A DNA stretch of 64,000 nucleotides from Streptomyces sp. CB00316 (GTDB taxonomy: Bacteria > Actinomycetota > Actinomycetes > Streptomycetales > Streptomycetaceae). This document shows, one piece after another, positions 18,847 to 29,977 of this stretch (position 1 is the first letter of the stretch; the number at the start of each line of letters is the position of its first letter). The notes under the pieces are model-generated. The model saw only the letters and a program-made list of their open reading frames with translations, did no database searches and was not told where the DNA came from. The stretch spans positions 558,001 through 622,000 of the forward strand of contig NZ_LIXI01000005.1 of NCBI RefSeq assembly GCF_001905595.1, given 5' to 3'. The position numbers and the translations under genes are program-made.

Positions 18847-19443
18847 TCAGGAAGCAGACGGCGAAGCCGGGGCGGACACGGAAGCGGAAGCCGAGGGCAC
18901 CGGGCCCCCGGCCGGCTCCGTCTTCAGCGCCTCGACCATCTCCACCAGCCGCTCCCTGGGGGCCGAGCCGGTCACCACGGTGGTGTGACCCTTCTCCGGC
19001 AAAACGAGGGCGTCGTACTTGTCACCCTCCCAGACCTGCCACTCGCGGCCCGCCACCTTCTCGGTGGTCCCGGTGTCCTTGGCCTTCTGGCTGACCCGGG
19101 GGACGTACGACCGTGCGGCGGCCGTGGACTGCTCGACCGCGACGTACTTGCCGTCCGGGTCGAGGAAGCCGATGTGCCAGGCCTTGCCGGCGGTGGCGTC
19201 GTACGAGACGGAGGTCGGCTTCCACTTCTCCGGCAGGCCCTCCGGCGCGGCGACCGGGTAGGGGGCGGCGACGCGCACCGTCGCCAGTTCCACGGTGAAG
19301 TCGACGGCCTTGACCGGGTCGAGGCTCTCGTCGTGCGGAACGAACATGTAGATGACGCCCGCACAGGCGGCGGTCACCACGGTCGACAGGAACATGTTCC
19401 TGGCCGTCTGCTTGCCTCGCTTGCTCTCTGCCACGGCATCCAT
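18847..19443 (-). CDS. DUF4245 membrane-anchored protein
   Basis: This 198-residue protein starts at ATG 19443 (MDAVAESKRGKQTARNMF). One membrane helix (about 16-37) is followed by an extracytoplasmic domain (PEGLPEKWKPTSVSYD, AWHIGFLDPDGKYVAVEQS, REWQVWEGDKYDALVLPEKGHTTVVTGSA) typical of DUF4245, then a Ser/Ala/Pro tail. The function is unknown. The gene is divergent from glpX, a conserved actinobacterial arrangement. Confidence 0.85.
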   Translation of the reverse strand: MDAVAESKRGKQTARNMFLSTVVTAACAGVIYMFVPHDESLDPVKAVDFTVELATVRVAAPYPVAAPEGLPEKWKPTSVSYDATAGKAWHIGFLDPDGKYVAVEQSTAAARSYVPRVSQKAKDTGTTEKVAGREWQVWEGDKYDALVLPEKGHTTVVTGSAPRERLVEMVEALKTEPAGGPVPSASASVSAPASPSAS

Positions 19444-19559
19444 GGTGGCACGCGGCCCGGAACACCCGGCCGCAGGGTGGGGCCGGGTGTGGGCGCTGAC
19501 CCTGGGTGGCGGCGGGGACACGGACCGGGGCGCTCATGCGTGACCCGCACTGCTCATTT

Positions 19560-19575
19560 TATCGACCTACCGATA
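19560..19575. promoter_or_regulatory. TATCG-N6-CGATA palindrome upstream of glpX
   Basis: The dyad TATCGACCTACCGATA lies in an A/T-rich island 53 bp before glpX and between divergent genes. It is in a plausible place for a repressor, but no regulator can be assigned. Confidence 0.4.
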
Positions 19576-19627
19576 GAGTCACAGCACCCTCATATCCGGT
19601 CGTCGCCGTACAGAAAGGTGCGCTCCG

Positions 19628-20659
19628 ATGTCCGAGCATCATCTGCCGTCCCCATTGGAGGTCTCCCCGGAGGCCCCCGACCGCAACCTGGCCCTGGAGT
19701 TGGTCCGGGTCACCGAGGCCGCCGCGATGGCCGCCGGGCGCTGGGTGGGCCGCGGCGACAAGATCGGCGCCGACGGCGCCGCCGTGAAGGCCATGCGCAC
19801 CCTCGTCTCGACCGTCTCGATGAACGGCGTCGTCGTCATCGGGGAGGGCGAGAAGGACGAAGCCCCCATGCTGTTCAACGGCGAGCGGGTCGGCGACGGC
19901 ACCGGCGCCGAGGTCGACATCGCGGTCGACCCGATCGACGGCACCACGCTCAACGCCAAGGGCATGCCGAACGCGATCGCCGTGCTGGCGGCCGCCGACC
20001 GCGGGGCGATGTTCGACCCGTCCGCGGTCTTCTACATGGACAAGCTGGTCACGGGTCCCGAGGCGGCGGACTTCGTCGACATCGACGCGCCCGTGGCGGT
20101 GAACATCCGGCGTGTCGCGCGGGCGAAGAACTCAACGCCCGAGGACGTCACCGTCGTCATCCTGGACCGCCCCCGCCACGAGGGCATCGTCAAGGAGATC
20201 CGGGAGACCGGCGCCCGCATCAAGTTCATCTCCGACGGCGACGTGGCGGGCTCCATCATGGCCGCCCGCGAGGGCACCGGCGTCGACCTGCTGATGGGCG
20301 TCGGCGGCACCCCCGAGGGCATCATCTCGGCGTGCGCCATAAAGTGCCTCGGCGGTGTCATCCAGGGCAAGCTCTGGCCCAAGGACGAGGCCGAGCGGCA
20401 GAAGGCGCTGGACGCGGGCCACGACCTGGACCGGGTGCTGTCGACCGACGACCTGGTCAGCGGCGACAACGTGTTCTTCGTGGCGACGGGGATCACCGAC
20501 GGTGAGCTGATGCGCGGTGTGCGGTACCGCGCGGAGACGGCGACCACCGAGTCGATCGTGATGCGCTCCAAGTCCGGCACGATCCGGACGATCTCCTCGA
20601 CCCACCGGCTGTCGAAGCTGCGCGCCTACAGCGCCATCGACTTCGACCGCGCGAAGTAG
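19628..20659 (+). CDS. glpX: Class II fructose-1,6-bisphosphatase
   Basis: The protein has 343 residues. Landmarks are AMAAGRWVGRGDK, GEGEKDEAPMLFNGE (about 73-87), the lithium-sensitive phosphatase metal motif DPIDGTT (about 101-107) and a GVGGTPEGIISACA substrate loop. It hydrolyses fructose-1,6-bisphosphate in gluconeogenesis and is usually the main FBPase of actinobacteria. It is monocistronic and ends in a hairpin. Confidence 0.95.
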   Translation: MSEHHLPSPLEVSPEAPDRNLALELVRVTEAAAMAAGRWVGRGDKIGADGAAVKAMRTLVSTVSMNGVVVIGEGEKDEAPMLFNGERVGDGTGAEVDIAVDPIDGTTLNAKGMPNAIAVLAAADRGAMFDPSAVFYMDKLVTGPEAADFVDIDAPVAVNIRRVARAKNSTPEDVTVVILDRPRHEGIVKEIRETGARIKFISDGDVAGSIMAAREGTGVDLLMGVGGTPEGIISACAIKCLGGVIQGKLWPKDEAERQKALDAGHDLDRVLSTDDLVSGDNVFFVATGITDGELMRGVRYRAETATTESIVMRSKSGTIRTISSTHRLSKLRAYSAIDFDRAK

Positions 20660-20677
20660 GAACAGGAGGAGTGAACG

Positions 20678-20711
20678 AGGGGGCGCGGGGGCCACGGCCC
20701 CCGCGCCCCCT
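20678..20711. terminator. Hairpin terminator between glpX and the whiB-like gene
   Basis: GGGGGCGCGGGGGCC and GGCCCCCGCGCCCCC form a perfect 15-bp stem with a very short loop between converging genes. Confidence 0.8.
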
Positions 20712-20724
20712 CCCCGCCGAGGTC

Positions 20725-21096
20725 TCAGCCCGCCGCGGCTATGCGCTCCGCCGGTGCGGCGGCGGTCAGCTCGATGTCGCGCCGGCGCCGGCGGGCCAGC
20801 GCCACCCGGCGCTCGGCGGCGGTGAGGCCGCCCCACACCCCGTACGGCTCGGGCTGCATCAGTGCGTGCTCCCGGCACGCCACCATCACCGGGCAGCGGG
20901 CGCAGACCCGCTTGGCGGCCTCCTCACGGGCCAGTCGGGCGGCGGTCGGCTCCTTCGACGGGGCGAAGAACAGCCCGGCTTCGTCCCGGCGGCACACCGC
21001 CTCCGAGTGCCAGGGGCCCGCCTCGTCCTCCCGGGCGGGGGTCCGCTGGGCAGGAACGGCGGCGACCTGCAGAGGCTGATGCGGCGGTTGCAGCAC
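20725..21096 (-). CDS. WhiB-family iron-sulfur regulator (WblI-like by position)
   Basis: This 123-residue protein has the four cluster-binding cysteines C35, C65, C68 and C74 (C..CxxCx5C), then the GVWGG turn (86-90) and a basic RRVALARRRRRD tail for DNA contact. WhiB-like proteins bind a 4Fe-4S cluster and act with the principal sigma factor in development and redox control. The position beside glpX and the fumarase genes is the one I recall for wblI in S. coelicolor; that identification is from memory. Confidence 0.9.
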   Translation of the reverse strand: MLQPPHQPLQVAAVPAQRTPAREDEAGPWHSEAVCRRDEAGLFFAPSKEPTAARLAREEAAKRVCARCPVMVACREHALMQPEPYGVWGGLTAAERRVALARRRRRDIELTAAAPAERIAAAG

Positions 21097-21271
21097 GGTC
21101 TACTCCTGACGACGGCTACGGCTTCGCGAGCGAGAGACGATGCAGCAGTCCATACCCGCTGCGTGTACGCCTATGCACGGAGTGGCACCGGCGCACGGCG
21201 CGCGACAAGGGCCCCGGGAGGCGTTCTGGCTGATTCTCGAACGTGCGTCCGCCGAGCCGTCCGAGCCGTTC

Positions 21272-21979
21272 TCAGTGCCCGAGGTGCTTGCGCAGCCGCC
21301 GCTGGAGGTCCGCGACGAACTTACCCCGCTTGGGTTTGGCCTCCACGCTGCCGAGGACGGCATAGCCGTTCACGACCACGACCGGCGCCTCCGGGTCCAC
21401 CGACTCCAGCGTGCGGATCTCGAAGCTGCCGAGGACGCCCGTTCCGCTGCCGCGCAGCGTGACGTTCTCCGGCACCCGGATCTCGACACTGCCGAAGATG
21501 GAGGTGGCGTTGATGACGGTGAGTCGTTGGCTGAAAAGCGCCTCGGTCAGATCGATCTCGACGCTGCCGAACAGCGAGAAGGCGTTCGTCCGGGGGCCGA
21601 CGCGCCAACGGCCCTTGCGGGTGGCGCTGCTGAAGACCGCGACGAGGTTGTCCGTCGGGCCGTCGTGGGGCTCGGGGCCGTAGGCGTACGGCTGCGGCGC
21701 CGGGCGCGAGGCGGCCCCCGAGGAGGCGGCGGGCAGATCGCGGACCAGCGGCTGGAGTTCACCGACGGTCTTGGCCCGGTAGACGAGGTCGACCCGCTCC
21801 GCGTGCTCGTCCGCCGTCAGGCGCCCCTCGGCCATCGCCTCGCGCAGGATGTCCGCGGTCCGGTCGCGGTCGGCGTCGGAGGCGCGGATCGAGTCGCCGG
21901 GCGCCGCCTCGGCGGGCGAGACCTGGGCGGGCGGGGCGGCCGGCCGGGCGGGCTGCTGGGGCTGCTTCTCTAGGTCCAC
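21272..21979 (-). CDS. DUF1707 / LiaF-like domain protein
   Basis: This 235-residue protein has a Pro/Ala-rich start, then the DUF1707 SHOCT-like module (IRASDADRDRTADILREAMAEGRLTADEHAERVDLVYRAKT, about 32-72) and a C-terminal beta-helix resembling the LiaF/DUF2154 domain, with repeated FGSVEI, FGSVEIRVP, LGSFEIRT and LGSVEAK strands. There is no membrane helix. The family is linked to cell-envelope stress sensing by domain association only. Confidence 0.85.
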   Translation of the reverse strand: MDLEKQPQQPARPAAPPAQVSPAEAAPGDSIRASDADRDRTADILREAMAEGRLTADEHAERVDLVYRAKTVGELQPLVRDLPAASSGAASRPAPQPYAYGPEPHDGPTDNLVAVFSSATRKGRWRVGPRTNAFSLFGSVEIDLTEALFSQRLTVINATSIFGSVEIRVPENVTLRGSGTGVLGSFEIRTLESVDPEAPVVVVNGYAVLGSVEAKPKRGKFVADLQRRLRKHLGH

Positions 21980-22168
21980 CGGCCCAGCGTACCCAAACGC
22001 GATAGATCGCGACTACCCCTCCGGGTGGCGCGCCTCCCGGCCGGCCCCCCACGAGGGCCCTCCAGGTGAGCCTTACCTCACAGGGCCGGTACGGATGCCG
22101 CGTTCTACCCTGGTTGATGCGCTGCCCAAGGGAGGTCAGCCGCTGTCACCGAGTGAGGAATGGCCGTA

Positions 22169-23839
<1,671 letters not shown>

Positions 23840-23872
23840 CCGGCCACCGGAAGCGGTCGACAGGGAGTCGAC

Positions 23873-23905
23873 GAGGAGGGGGCGTCCGAACGGGCGCCCC
23901 CTCCT
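23873..23905. terminator. Hairpin terminator of the class I fumarase gene
   Basis: AGGAGGGGGGCG and CGCCCCCTCCT form an approximately 11-bp GC stem, 34 bp past the stop. Confidence 0.75.
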
Positions 23906-24363
23906 GCGTGTTCGGGCCGGGTTCGGGCCGCCTCCAGGTGCGAAGACGCCCCCGTACGTCGATATCAAGCCAATCTCGCGACAACGGAGGTCACCTGCCC
24001 GATCGGGTGCGGAACAGGCGCGATGGGCCCCGTCCCACGGCTGCCGCCCGTCGCGAAGGCCGCTCGGGCGCCAGGGGCCGGGCGCTGTCAGCTCGCCCTA
24101 ACGGACACCGCGCGAACAGGCGTTAGGGAACATCCCGCACTCCGGGGCCGCGAGCCCCCGTCACCGCGCCCGGCGGATGGCCGGTCCGGCACCGCCGCTT
24201 TCCCGCAGCCCGCCGCCTTCCGGGCTTGCGCCGCGCGGGGGCACCGCGAAGGGTTGTCGAACGTTCCTGAAATTCTCCACCGGCCTGATCCGCCGGGTGC
24301 TTCGGTGCCCCGCGGCCCTTCGCCCGCGCAGCCACTGCCGAACTCCGGAAAGGCGGACGCCGA
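23906..24363. other. Long upstream region of the aminopeptidase gene
   Basis: No gene is supported. CCCTAACG (24096-24103) and CGTTAGGG (24121-24128) form an 8-bp inverted repeat with a 17-bp spacer, a possible operator. GGAAAGGCGG near 24350 provides the ribosome-binding site. Confidence 0.4.
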
Positions 24364-25668
24364 ATGACTCCGGCCCCCCACCGCAGCCACACCGACGACC
24401 TGCTCGCCTTCATCGCCGCCAGCCCCTCGCCGTACCACGTGGTCGCGAGCGCCGCCCAGCGGCTGGAGAAGGCCGGATTCCGCGAGCTGCTCGGCACGGA
24501 CGACTGGACCGGGGCGACCGGCGGCTGCTTCGTCAGCCGGGCCGGTGCGCTGATCGCCTGGTACGTCCCCGAGGGCGCGCCCGCGCACACCCCGTTCCGG
24601 ATCGTCGGCACCCACACCGACTCGCCGAACCTGCGGATCAAGCCCGCGCCCGACACCGGCTCCTCCGGGTGGCGGCAGATCGGGGTGGAGATCTACGGCG
24701 GGGTCCCGCTGAACACCTGGCTCGACCGGGACCTCGGCATCTCCGGCCGGCTCGCGCTGCGCGGCGGCCCGGACGGCACCCCGCGCAGCGGACTGGTCCA
24801 GATCGACGAACCCCTGCTGCGCGTACCGCAGTTGGCCATCCACCTGGACCGCACGGTCAACGACGGCGTGGCGCTGGACCGGCAGCGCCACATCGCCCCG
24901 ATCTGGGCGCTGGGCGACCCGCGCGAGGGCGAGCTGCTGCGGCTGGTCGCGGCGGCCGCCGGGGAGGACCCGGCAGACGTGCTGGGCTGGGACCTCATGC
25001 TGCACGACATCCAGCCGCCCGGATACCTGGGCGCCGAGCGCGAGTTCGTCGTGGCGTCCCGGCTGGACAACCAGGTCTCCGTGCACGCCGGCGTGACCGC
25101 GCTGGTGGACGCCGCGACCGGGGTCACCGAGCCGTCCTTCGTCCCGGTACTGGCCGCCTTCGACCACGAGGAGGTCGGCAGCGGTTCCGAGACGGGGGCC
25201 CAGAGCCCGCTGCTGGAGCGGGTGCTCTCGCGCTCGGTCGCGGCCCGGGGCGGCAGCGACGAGGACCGGTCGCGGGCCCTGTCGGGGACGTTCTGCGTCT
25301 CCGCCGACATGGCGCACGCGGTGCACCCCAACTACGCGGAGCGCCACGACCCCGACCACCGCCCACTGCCCAACTGCGGCCCGACGGTCAAGGTGAACGT
25401 CAACCAGCGGTATGCCACCGACTCCACCGGCATCGCGATGTTCACGGCCGCCTGCGAGCGGGCGGGCGCCCCCTGGCAGCCGTTCGTCTCCAACAACGCG
25501 ATGCCCTGCGGCACCTCGATCGGCCCGCTCACGGCGGCCCGCCTCGGCGTCACCACGGTGGACGTGGGGGTGCCGGGCCTCTCGATGCACTCGGCGCGCG
25601 AGCTGTGCGGGGTGAAGGACCCGGCGTATCTGGCGGCGATCCTGGGCGCGGTGATGACGGGCAACTGA
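24364..25668 (+). CDS. M18-family aminopeptidase
   Basis: The protein has 434 residues. M18 zinc-ligand motifs are visible: GTHTDSPNLRIKP (about 83-95), SRLDNQVSVHAGV (about 235), DHEEVGSGSETGAQSP (about 266) and the C-terminal GVPGLSMHSARELCG (about 402-416). The fold is the dodecameric tetrahedral aminopeptidase, a cytoplasmic enzyme releasing N-terminal, often acidic, residues from peptides. It has no signal peptide. Confidence 0.93.
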   Translation: MTPAPHRSHTDDLLAFIAASPSPYHVVASAAQRLEKAGFRELLGTDDWTGATGGCFVSRAGALIAWYVPEGAPAHTPFRIVGTHTDSPNLRIKPAPDTGSSGWRQIGVEIYGGVPLNTWLDRDLGISGRLALRGGPDGTPRSGLVQIDEPLLRVPQLAIHLDRTVNDGVALDRQRHIAPIWALGDPREGELLRLVAAAAGEDPADVLGWDLMLHDIQPPGYLGAEREFVVASRLDNQVSVHAGVTALVDAATGVTEPSFVPVLAAFDHEEVGSGSETGAQSPLLERVLSRSVAARGGSDEDRSRALSGTFCVSADMAHAVHPNYAERHDPDHRPLPNCGPTVKVNVNQRYATDSTGIAMFTAACERAGAPWQPFVSNNAMPCGTSIGPLTAARLGVTTVDVGVPGLSMHSARELCGVKDPAYLAAILGAVMTGN

Positions 25669-25719
25669 CCGCGCACGGCGGGTGGCGGACGCCCCCGCCA
25701 CCCACCGTGCGCCGGACGC

Positions 25720-27285
25720 CTACACGAAGCGCTGCTTCGCGCTGCCGTCGCACGTCTGGAGCTTCAGCGGGTCCTTGGCCCCCGCCAGCGTCAGACAGAG
25801 CCCGGTCGCGGCCGCCGGGCGGATGGTGCCCGCCTGGCGGACGAACCTCTGGTTGGCCGCGCCCGCGCAGTCCCACACGATGAGCGTGGCGCCCGGGTTG
25901 TACTTGGCGCCCGACACGTCCAGGCACCGGTCGTGGCTCAGCGCGGTGCGCAGGGTCTGCGTACCGGCGTCGTACCACCAGTTCTGGTTGCGGCCGCCGT
26001 GGCAGTCCCAGCCGCCGATCGCGGTGCCGTTACGGGTCACCGAGGCGGGGACGTCCACACAGGTGCCGGTGGCCTCGTTCTTCACCGGGGTGAACACGTC
26101 GTCCCAGGCCGCCCGTTGGAGCACCGGGTTGCCGGTGCTCGCCGGGTCGGCGCAGCTCGCCTCGCGCAGCCCGGAGCCGTACATCTGGGTCAGGCAGGAG
26201 GCGAAGGCCCGGTGGCCGGCCGCGTTGGGGTGGAAGGACTGCCGTACGGAGTTCTCGTCGGGCAGTCCGGGCTTGCTCAGGTCGATGTAGAGCCCGCGCG
26301 CCCAGGGAGCCTCGCTGCACACCTCGTGGCCGTGGAAGAGGCGGGAGTTGTCGAGGTAGACCGCTCCGGTGGAGGCGGCCGCCTTGCGCATGCCCACCTG
26401 GAAGGCGGGCACGGCGGTGTTACGGCCCCAGACGGTGTCGGAGTCGTAGCCCAGGCCGCCGCAGATCAGCTTGCCGGGGAACTTCGGGTTGTCGTAGAAG
26501 TCCGGGCCGATCGGGCTCGGGTAGCCCATCAGGACGAGCTTGTAGTCGCTGTCGGCGTACCCGGCGCCGGTCATCACCGTACGCAGGTCGCGGACGGTCG
26601 CCTCGACCTTGGGGACCAGGGCGTCCACGCGGGCCTGCCAGCCGCCCGCGTACTTGGGCTCGCACGGGCCCTGGAGGGTGATGTAGCGGACCACGCAGTC
26701 CGTCATGACCGGACCGAACTGGAGGTCGTCGTTGGCGCCCGCGACCAGGACGACCATCTTGATCCGGGTGTTGCGGGCCTTGATCGCCAGACTGTCGCTC
26801 TGCACCAGCTCGTCGGCGTACTGCTTGTTTCCGCCGATTCTGATGTTCCCGGTATAGGCCCCGGAGCAGGAGACGTTGTACGTGACGTCCGCCGCGATGC
26901 CCGTGCGGTGGATGGCGGCCTCAGGTGAGCGGTGGCACCAGTTGTCCGGCCCGTTGGTGCCGGGGTCGTAGGTGCCGACGCCCTCGCCGGAGATCTCGCT
27001 GTCGCCCAGTGAGATCAGCCCGGTCTTGCGTTCGGCGAGCGGCCGTTCGGCGGGGCTGCCGTACAGCCGGGTGGCCTCGGCCGCCCGGATCGTTTCCAGC
27101 GCGGGCGGGAGAGGAGTCGATGCGATAGTGCTGGTGCTGGTGCCGGTACCCGACTCGGCCGCGCCGGCCGGTCCGGCGACCGCCATCGTGGTGGCGGCCA
27201 CCGCGAGCGCGGCGGTGACAGCGGCCGTACAGCGGAGCCGGCGAAGGCTGCGGAGCCCTCGAAGTCTGAGCCTGGTGCGCCTCAT
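25720..27285 (-). CDS. Secreted SGNH hydrolase with ricin-type lectin domain
   Basis: The protein has 521 residues. A long Arg-rich signal peptide is cleaved near AGAAES (residue about 43). The SGNH catalytic domain (about 85-390) has SLGDSEISGEG (Ser block), VSCSGA (Gly block), VAGANDD (Asn block) and SFHPNAAGH (Asp-His block in HPN form). A ricin B beta-trefoil (about 395-521) follows, with QxW-type repeats NQNWWYD, NQRFVRQ and KQRFV. It is probably an extracellular esterase directed to a glycan. It ends head-on against the aminopeptidase gene. Confidence 0.9.
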   Translation of the reverse strand: MRRTRLRLRGLRSLRRLRCTAAVTAALAVAATTMAVAGPAGAAESGTGTSTSTIASTPLPPALETIRAAEATRLYGSPAERPLAERKTGLISLGDSEISGEGVGTYDPGTNGPDNWCHRSPEAAIHRTGIAADVTYNVSCSGAYTGNIRIGGNKQYADELVQSDSLAIKARNTRIKMVVLVAGANDDLQFGPVMTDCVVRYITLQGPCEPKYAGGWQARVDALVPKVEATVRDLRTVMTGAGYADSDYKLVLMGYPSPIGPDFYDNPKFPGKLICGGLGYDSDTVWGRNTAVPAFQVGMRKAAASTGAVYLDNSRLFHGHEVCSEAPWARGLYIDLSKPGLPDENSVRQSFHPNAAGHRAFASCLTQMYGSGLREASCADPASTGNPVLQRAAWDDVFTPVKNEATGTCVDVPASVTRNGTAIGGWDCHGGRNQNWWYDAGTQTLRTALSHDRCLDVSGAKYNPGATLIVWDCAGAANQRFVRQAGTIRPAAATGLCLTLAGAKDPLKLQTCDGSAKQRFV

Positions 27286-27392
27286 TGCGCCTCCCGGGTG
27301 AGTGGTTACCCCGGGTATTTACTGGCCGGTAGGCGACTTGGGAATACATAGAACAAGACACGTGCTCATCTTTTGCAGGAGGTTTAAACACG

Positions 27393-28808
27393 ATGGTCGA
27401 CACGTCGGCGGATACGTCCGGCTCTGCCCGGTTCCGGATCGAACACGACTCGATGGGTGAGGTGAAGGTCCCGGCCCACGCCAAGTGGCGGGCGCAGACC
27501 CAGCGGGCGGTGGAGAACTTCCCCATCTCCGGGCAGCGTCTGGAGCGGGCGCACATCGAGGCGCTGGCCCGGATCAAGGGCGCGGCCGCCAAGGTCAACG
27601 CCGAGCTGAAAGTGCTGGATCCGGACATCGCGGGCGCGATCCAGGAGGCGGCCGCCGAGGTCGCGTCGGGCCGCTGGGACGAGCACTTCCCGGTCGACGT
27701 CTTCCAGACGGGCTCCGGCACCTCGTCGAACATGAACACCAACGAGGTCATCGCCACCCTCGCCTCCGAGCGCCTCGGCAGCGAGGTCCACCCCAACGAC
27801 CACGTCAACGCCTCCCAGTCGTCCAACGACGTCTTCCCCTCCTCCATCCACATCGCGGCAACCGCCGCCGTCACCGCCGACCTGATCCCCGCGCTGGACC
27901 ACCTGGCGGAATCCCTGGGACGGAAATCGGCCGAGTTCGCGGAGGTCGTGAAGTCCGGCCGTACGCATCTGATGGACGCCACCCCGGTCACCCTCGGCCA
28001 GGAGTTCGGCGGCTACGCGGCGCAGATCCGCCACGGCGTGGAGCGGCTGCGCGCCTCCCTGCCGCGCCTCGCCGAACTCCCCCTGGGCGGTACGGCGGTG
28101 GGCACCGGCATCAACACCCCGCCCGGCTTCTCCGCCGCCGTGATCGCCGAGGTCGCCGCGGCCACCGGGCTGCCGCTGACCGAGGCCCGCGACCACTTCG
28201 AGGCGCAGGGTGCCCGGGACGGGCTGGTGGAGACCTCGGGCCAGCTCCGCACGATCGCGGTCTCGCTCACCAAGATCTCCAACGACCTGCGGTGGATGGC
28301 CTCGGGACCGCGCACCGGCCTCGCCGAGATCAACCTCCCCGACCTCCAGCCCGGCTCGTCGATCATGCCGGGCAAGGTCAACCCGGTCATCCCGGAGGCC
28401 GTCCTGATGGTCGCCGCCCAGGTCACCGGGAACGACGCCACGGTCGCCACGGCGGGCGCGGCCGGCAACTTCGAGCTGAACGTGATGCTCCCGGTCATCG
28501 CGAAGAACCTGCTGGAGTCCGTACGGCTGCTGGCCAACGCCTCCCGGCTGCTGGCCGACCGCACGGTGGACGGCGTCACCGCCAACGTGGAGCGGGCCCG
28601 CGCCTACGCGGAGTCCTCCCCCTCGGTGGTCACCCCGCTCAACAAGTACATCGGATACGAGGAGGCGGCGAAGGTCGCCAAGCAGTCCCTCAAGGACGGC
28701 ACGACGATCCGCGAGACCGTCCTGGCCTCGGGCTACGTCGAGCGCGGCGACCTCACCGTGGAGCAACTGGACGAGGCGCTGGACGTGTTGCGGATGACAC
28801 GGCCGTGA
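27393..28808 (+). CDS. fumC: Class II fumarate hydratase
   Basis: The protein has 471 residues and three superfamily motifs: GSGTSSNMNTNEV (about 105-117), the SGRTHLMDATPV region with the catalytic histidine, and the signature GSSIMPGKVNPV (about 322-333). It is an iron-free, stable fumarase. The ribosome-binding site is strong (AGGAGG). It is the second fumarase in a 7-kb interval; the pair may cover iron-replete and oxidative conditions. Confidence 0.95.
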   Translation: MVDTSADTSGSARFRIEHDSMGEVKVPAHAKWRAQTQRAVENFPISGQRLERAHIEALARIKGAAAKVNAELKVLDPDIAGAIQEAAAEVASGRWDEHFPVDVFQTGSGTSSNMNTNEVIATLASERLGSEVHPNDHVNASQSSNDVFPSSIHIAATAAVTADLIPALDHLAESLGRKSAEFAEVVKSGRTHLMDATPVTLGQEFGGYAAQIRHGVERLRASLPRLAELPLGGTAVGTGINTPPGFSAAVIAEVAAATGLPLTEARDHFEAQGARDGLVETSGQLRTIAVSLTKISNDLRWMASGPRTGLAEINLPDLQPGSSIMPGKVNPVIPEAVLMVAAQVTGNDATVATAGAAGNFELNVMLPVIAKNLLESVRLLANASRLLADRTVDGVTANVERARAYAESSPSVVTPLNKYIGYEEAAKVAKQSLKDGTTIRETVLASGYVERGDLTVEQLDEALDVLRMTRP

Positions 28809-28924
28809 CGCACGGGTCGCCCGGGACCCTTGGGGGCGCCCGGGTGACCCTCGCACGGCCGTCCGGGCACACCGGGTGACCTGAGTCGCAGCGGGCGGGC
28901 GGGGACGCTCCGTAAGATCCATCC

Positions 28925-29611
28925 ATGACAGGTACGGGAGAGTGCGCACGCTGGGCGCCGGGGGACCAGATCCTCTGGCGCTACCGCGACAACGGCCGGG
29001 CCCACCGGGCACCCGGGGCCCCGCCCGTGCACATCTGCCGCCCGGTGACCGTCGTCCAGGACACCGCCGAGCTGCTCGCCGTCTGGATGGCGAGCGGCAC
29101 CGAATGCGTCCGGCCGGTCCTGGCCGACGGCACCCAGGTGCACGCCGAGCCGCTCGCCACCCGCTACACCGCACCGCGCACCACCACACGTTCCCGGTGG
29201 TTCGGCTCCGGCGTGCTGAAGCTGGCCCGGCCCGGGGACCCGTGGTCGGTCTGGCTGTTCTGGGACCGGGGCTGGCTCTTCCGGAACTGGTACGTGAACC
29301 TGGAGGAGCCGCGTCTGCGGTGGTCCGGAGGAGTAGATTCCGAGGATCACTTTCTCGACATCTCCGTGAACCCCGACCGGAGCTGGAAGTGGCTCGACGA
29401 GGACGAGTTCGCCCAGGCGCAGCACGTCGGTCTGATGGACCGGGAGACCGCCGCAGGGGTCCGGGAGGCGGGCCGCGCGGCGGTCGAGGTGATCACCGGG
29501 TGGGGCTCGCCGTTCCGGGACGGCTGGGAGCACTGGCGGCCCGATCCGCGGTGGCGGGTTCCACCGCTGCCGGATGACTGGGACCGCACCCCTGCCCCTA
29601 TGCCGCCGTGA
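28925..29611 (+). CDS. DUF402 domain protein
   Basis: The protein has 228 residues. The DUF402 core (about 125-205) is recognisable from RNWYVNLEEPRLRW, SEDHFLDISVNPDRSWKWLDEDEF and a C-terminal EVITGWGSPFRDGWEHW. Members related to FomD are phosphohydrolases acting on nucleotide-linked intermediates, with acidic metal ligands that are present here. The physiological substrate is unknown. Confidence 0.83.
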   Translation: MTGTGECARWAPGDQILWRYRDNGRAHRAPGAPPVHICRPVTVVQDTAELLAVWMASGTECVRPVLADGTQVHAEPLATRYTAPRTTTRSRWFGSGVLKLARPGDPWSVWLFWDRGWLFRNWYVNLEEPRLRWSGGVDSEDHFLDISVNPDRSWKWLDEDEFAQAQHVGLMDRETAAGVREAGRAAVEVITGWGSPFRDGWEHWRPDPRWRVPPLPDDWDRTPAPMPP

Positions 29612-29977
29612 GACCCTGGACGCACCCCCCGGGGCCCGGTCGGCAGGCCCGGCTCCCTGAGGGACACACCGGATCTGACCACAAGTCATCGCACCGGTCG
29701 TGCGGTACGGCGGGCCACGGACCCGGACGGACCGCCCGGTCGCAGGACCACCACGAGGGGGTGGAGACGTGTTCGCTGCCCGCTGCCGCCTCGCCGTGAG
29801 CAGACCGGCCGCCGCGCGGAACGTCGTCCTCCGGCCAACTCGCGGACGCACGGTTTCGGCCCCGTGTGCGGGGGCATCCGCAGACAGCCGTTGTCCTCAT
29901 CGCGGTCGCCGGGGCACAGTGGCGCCCCACGAGGCGACTGCCTCATACAACCGGCCCGGACGGACGGAATCCCACGC
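29612..29977. other. Untranslated leader region
   Basis: These 366 bases precede the phosphatase gene. Continuous frames exist but lack protein-like composition, and I see no confident structure or site. Confidence 0.4.
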
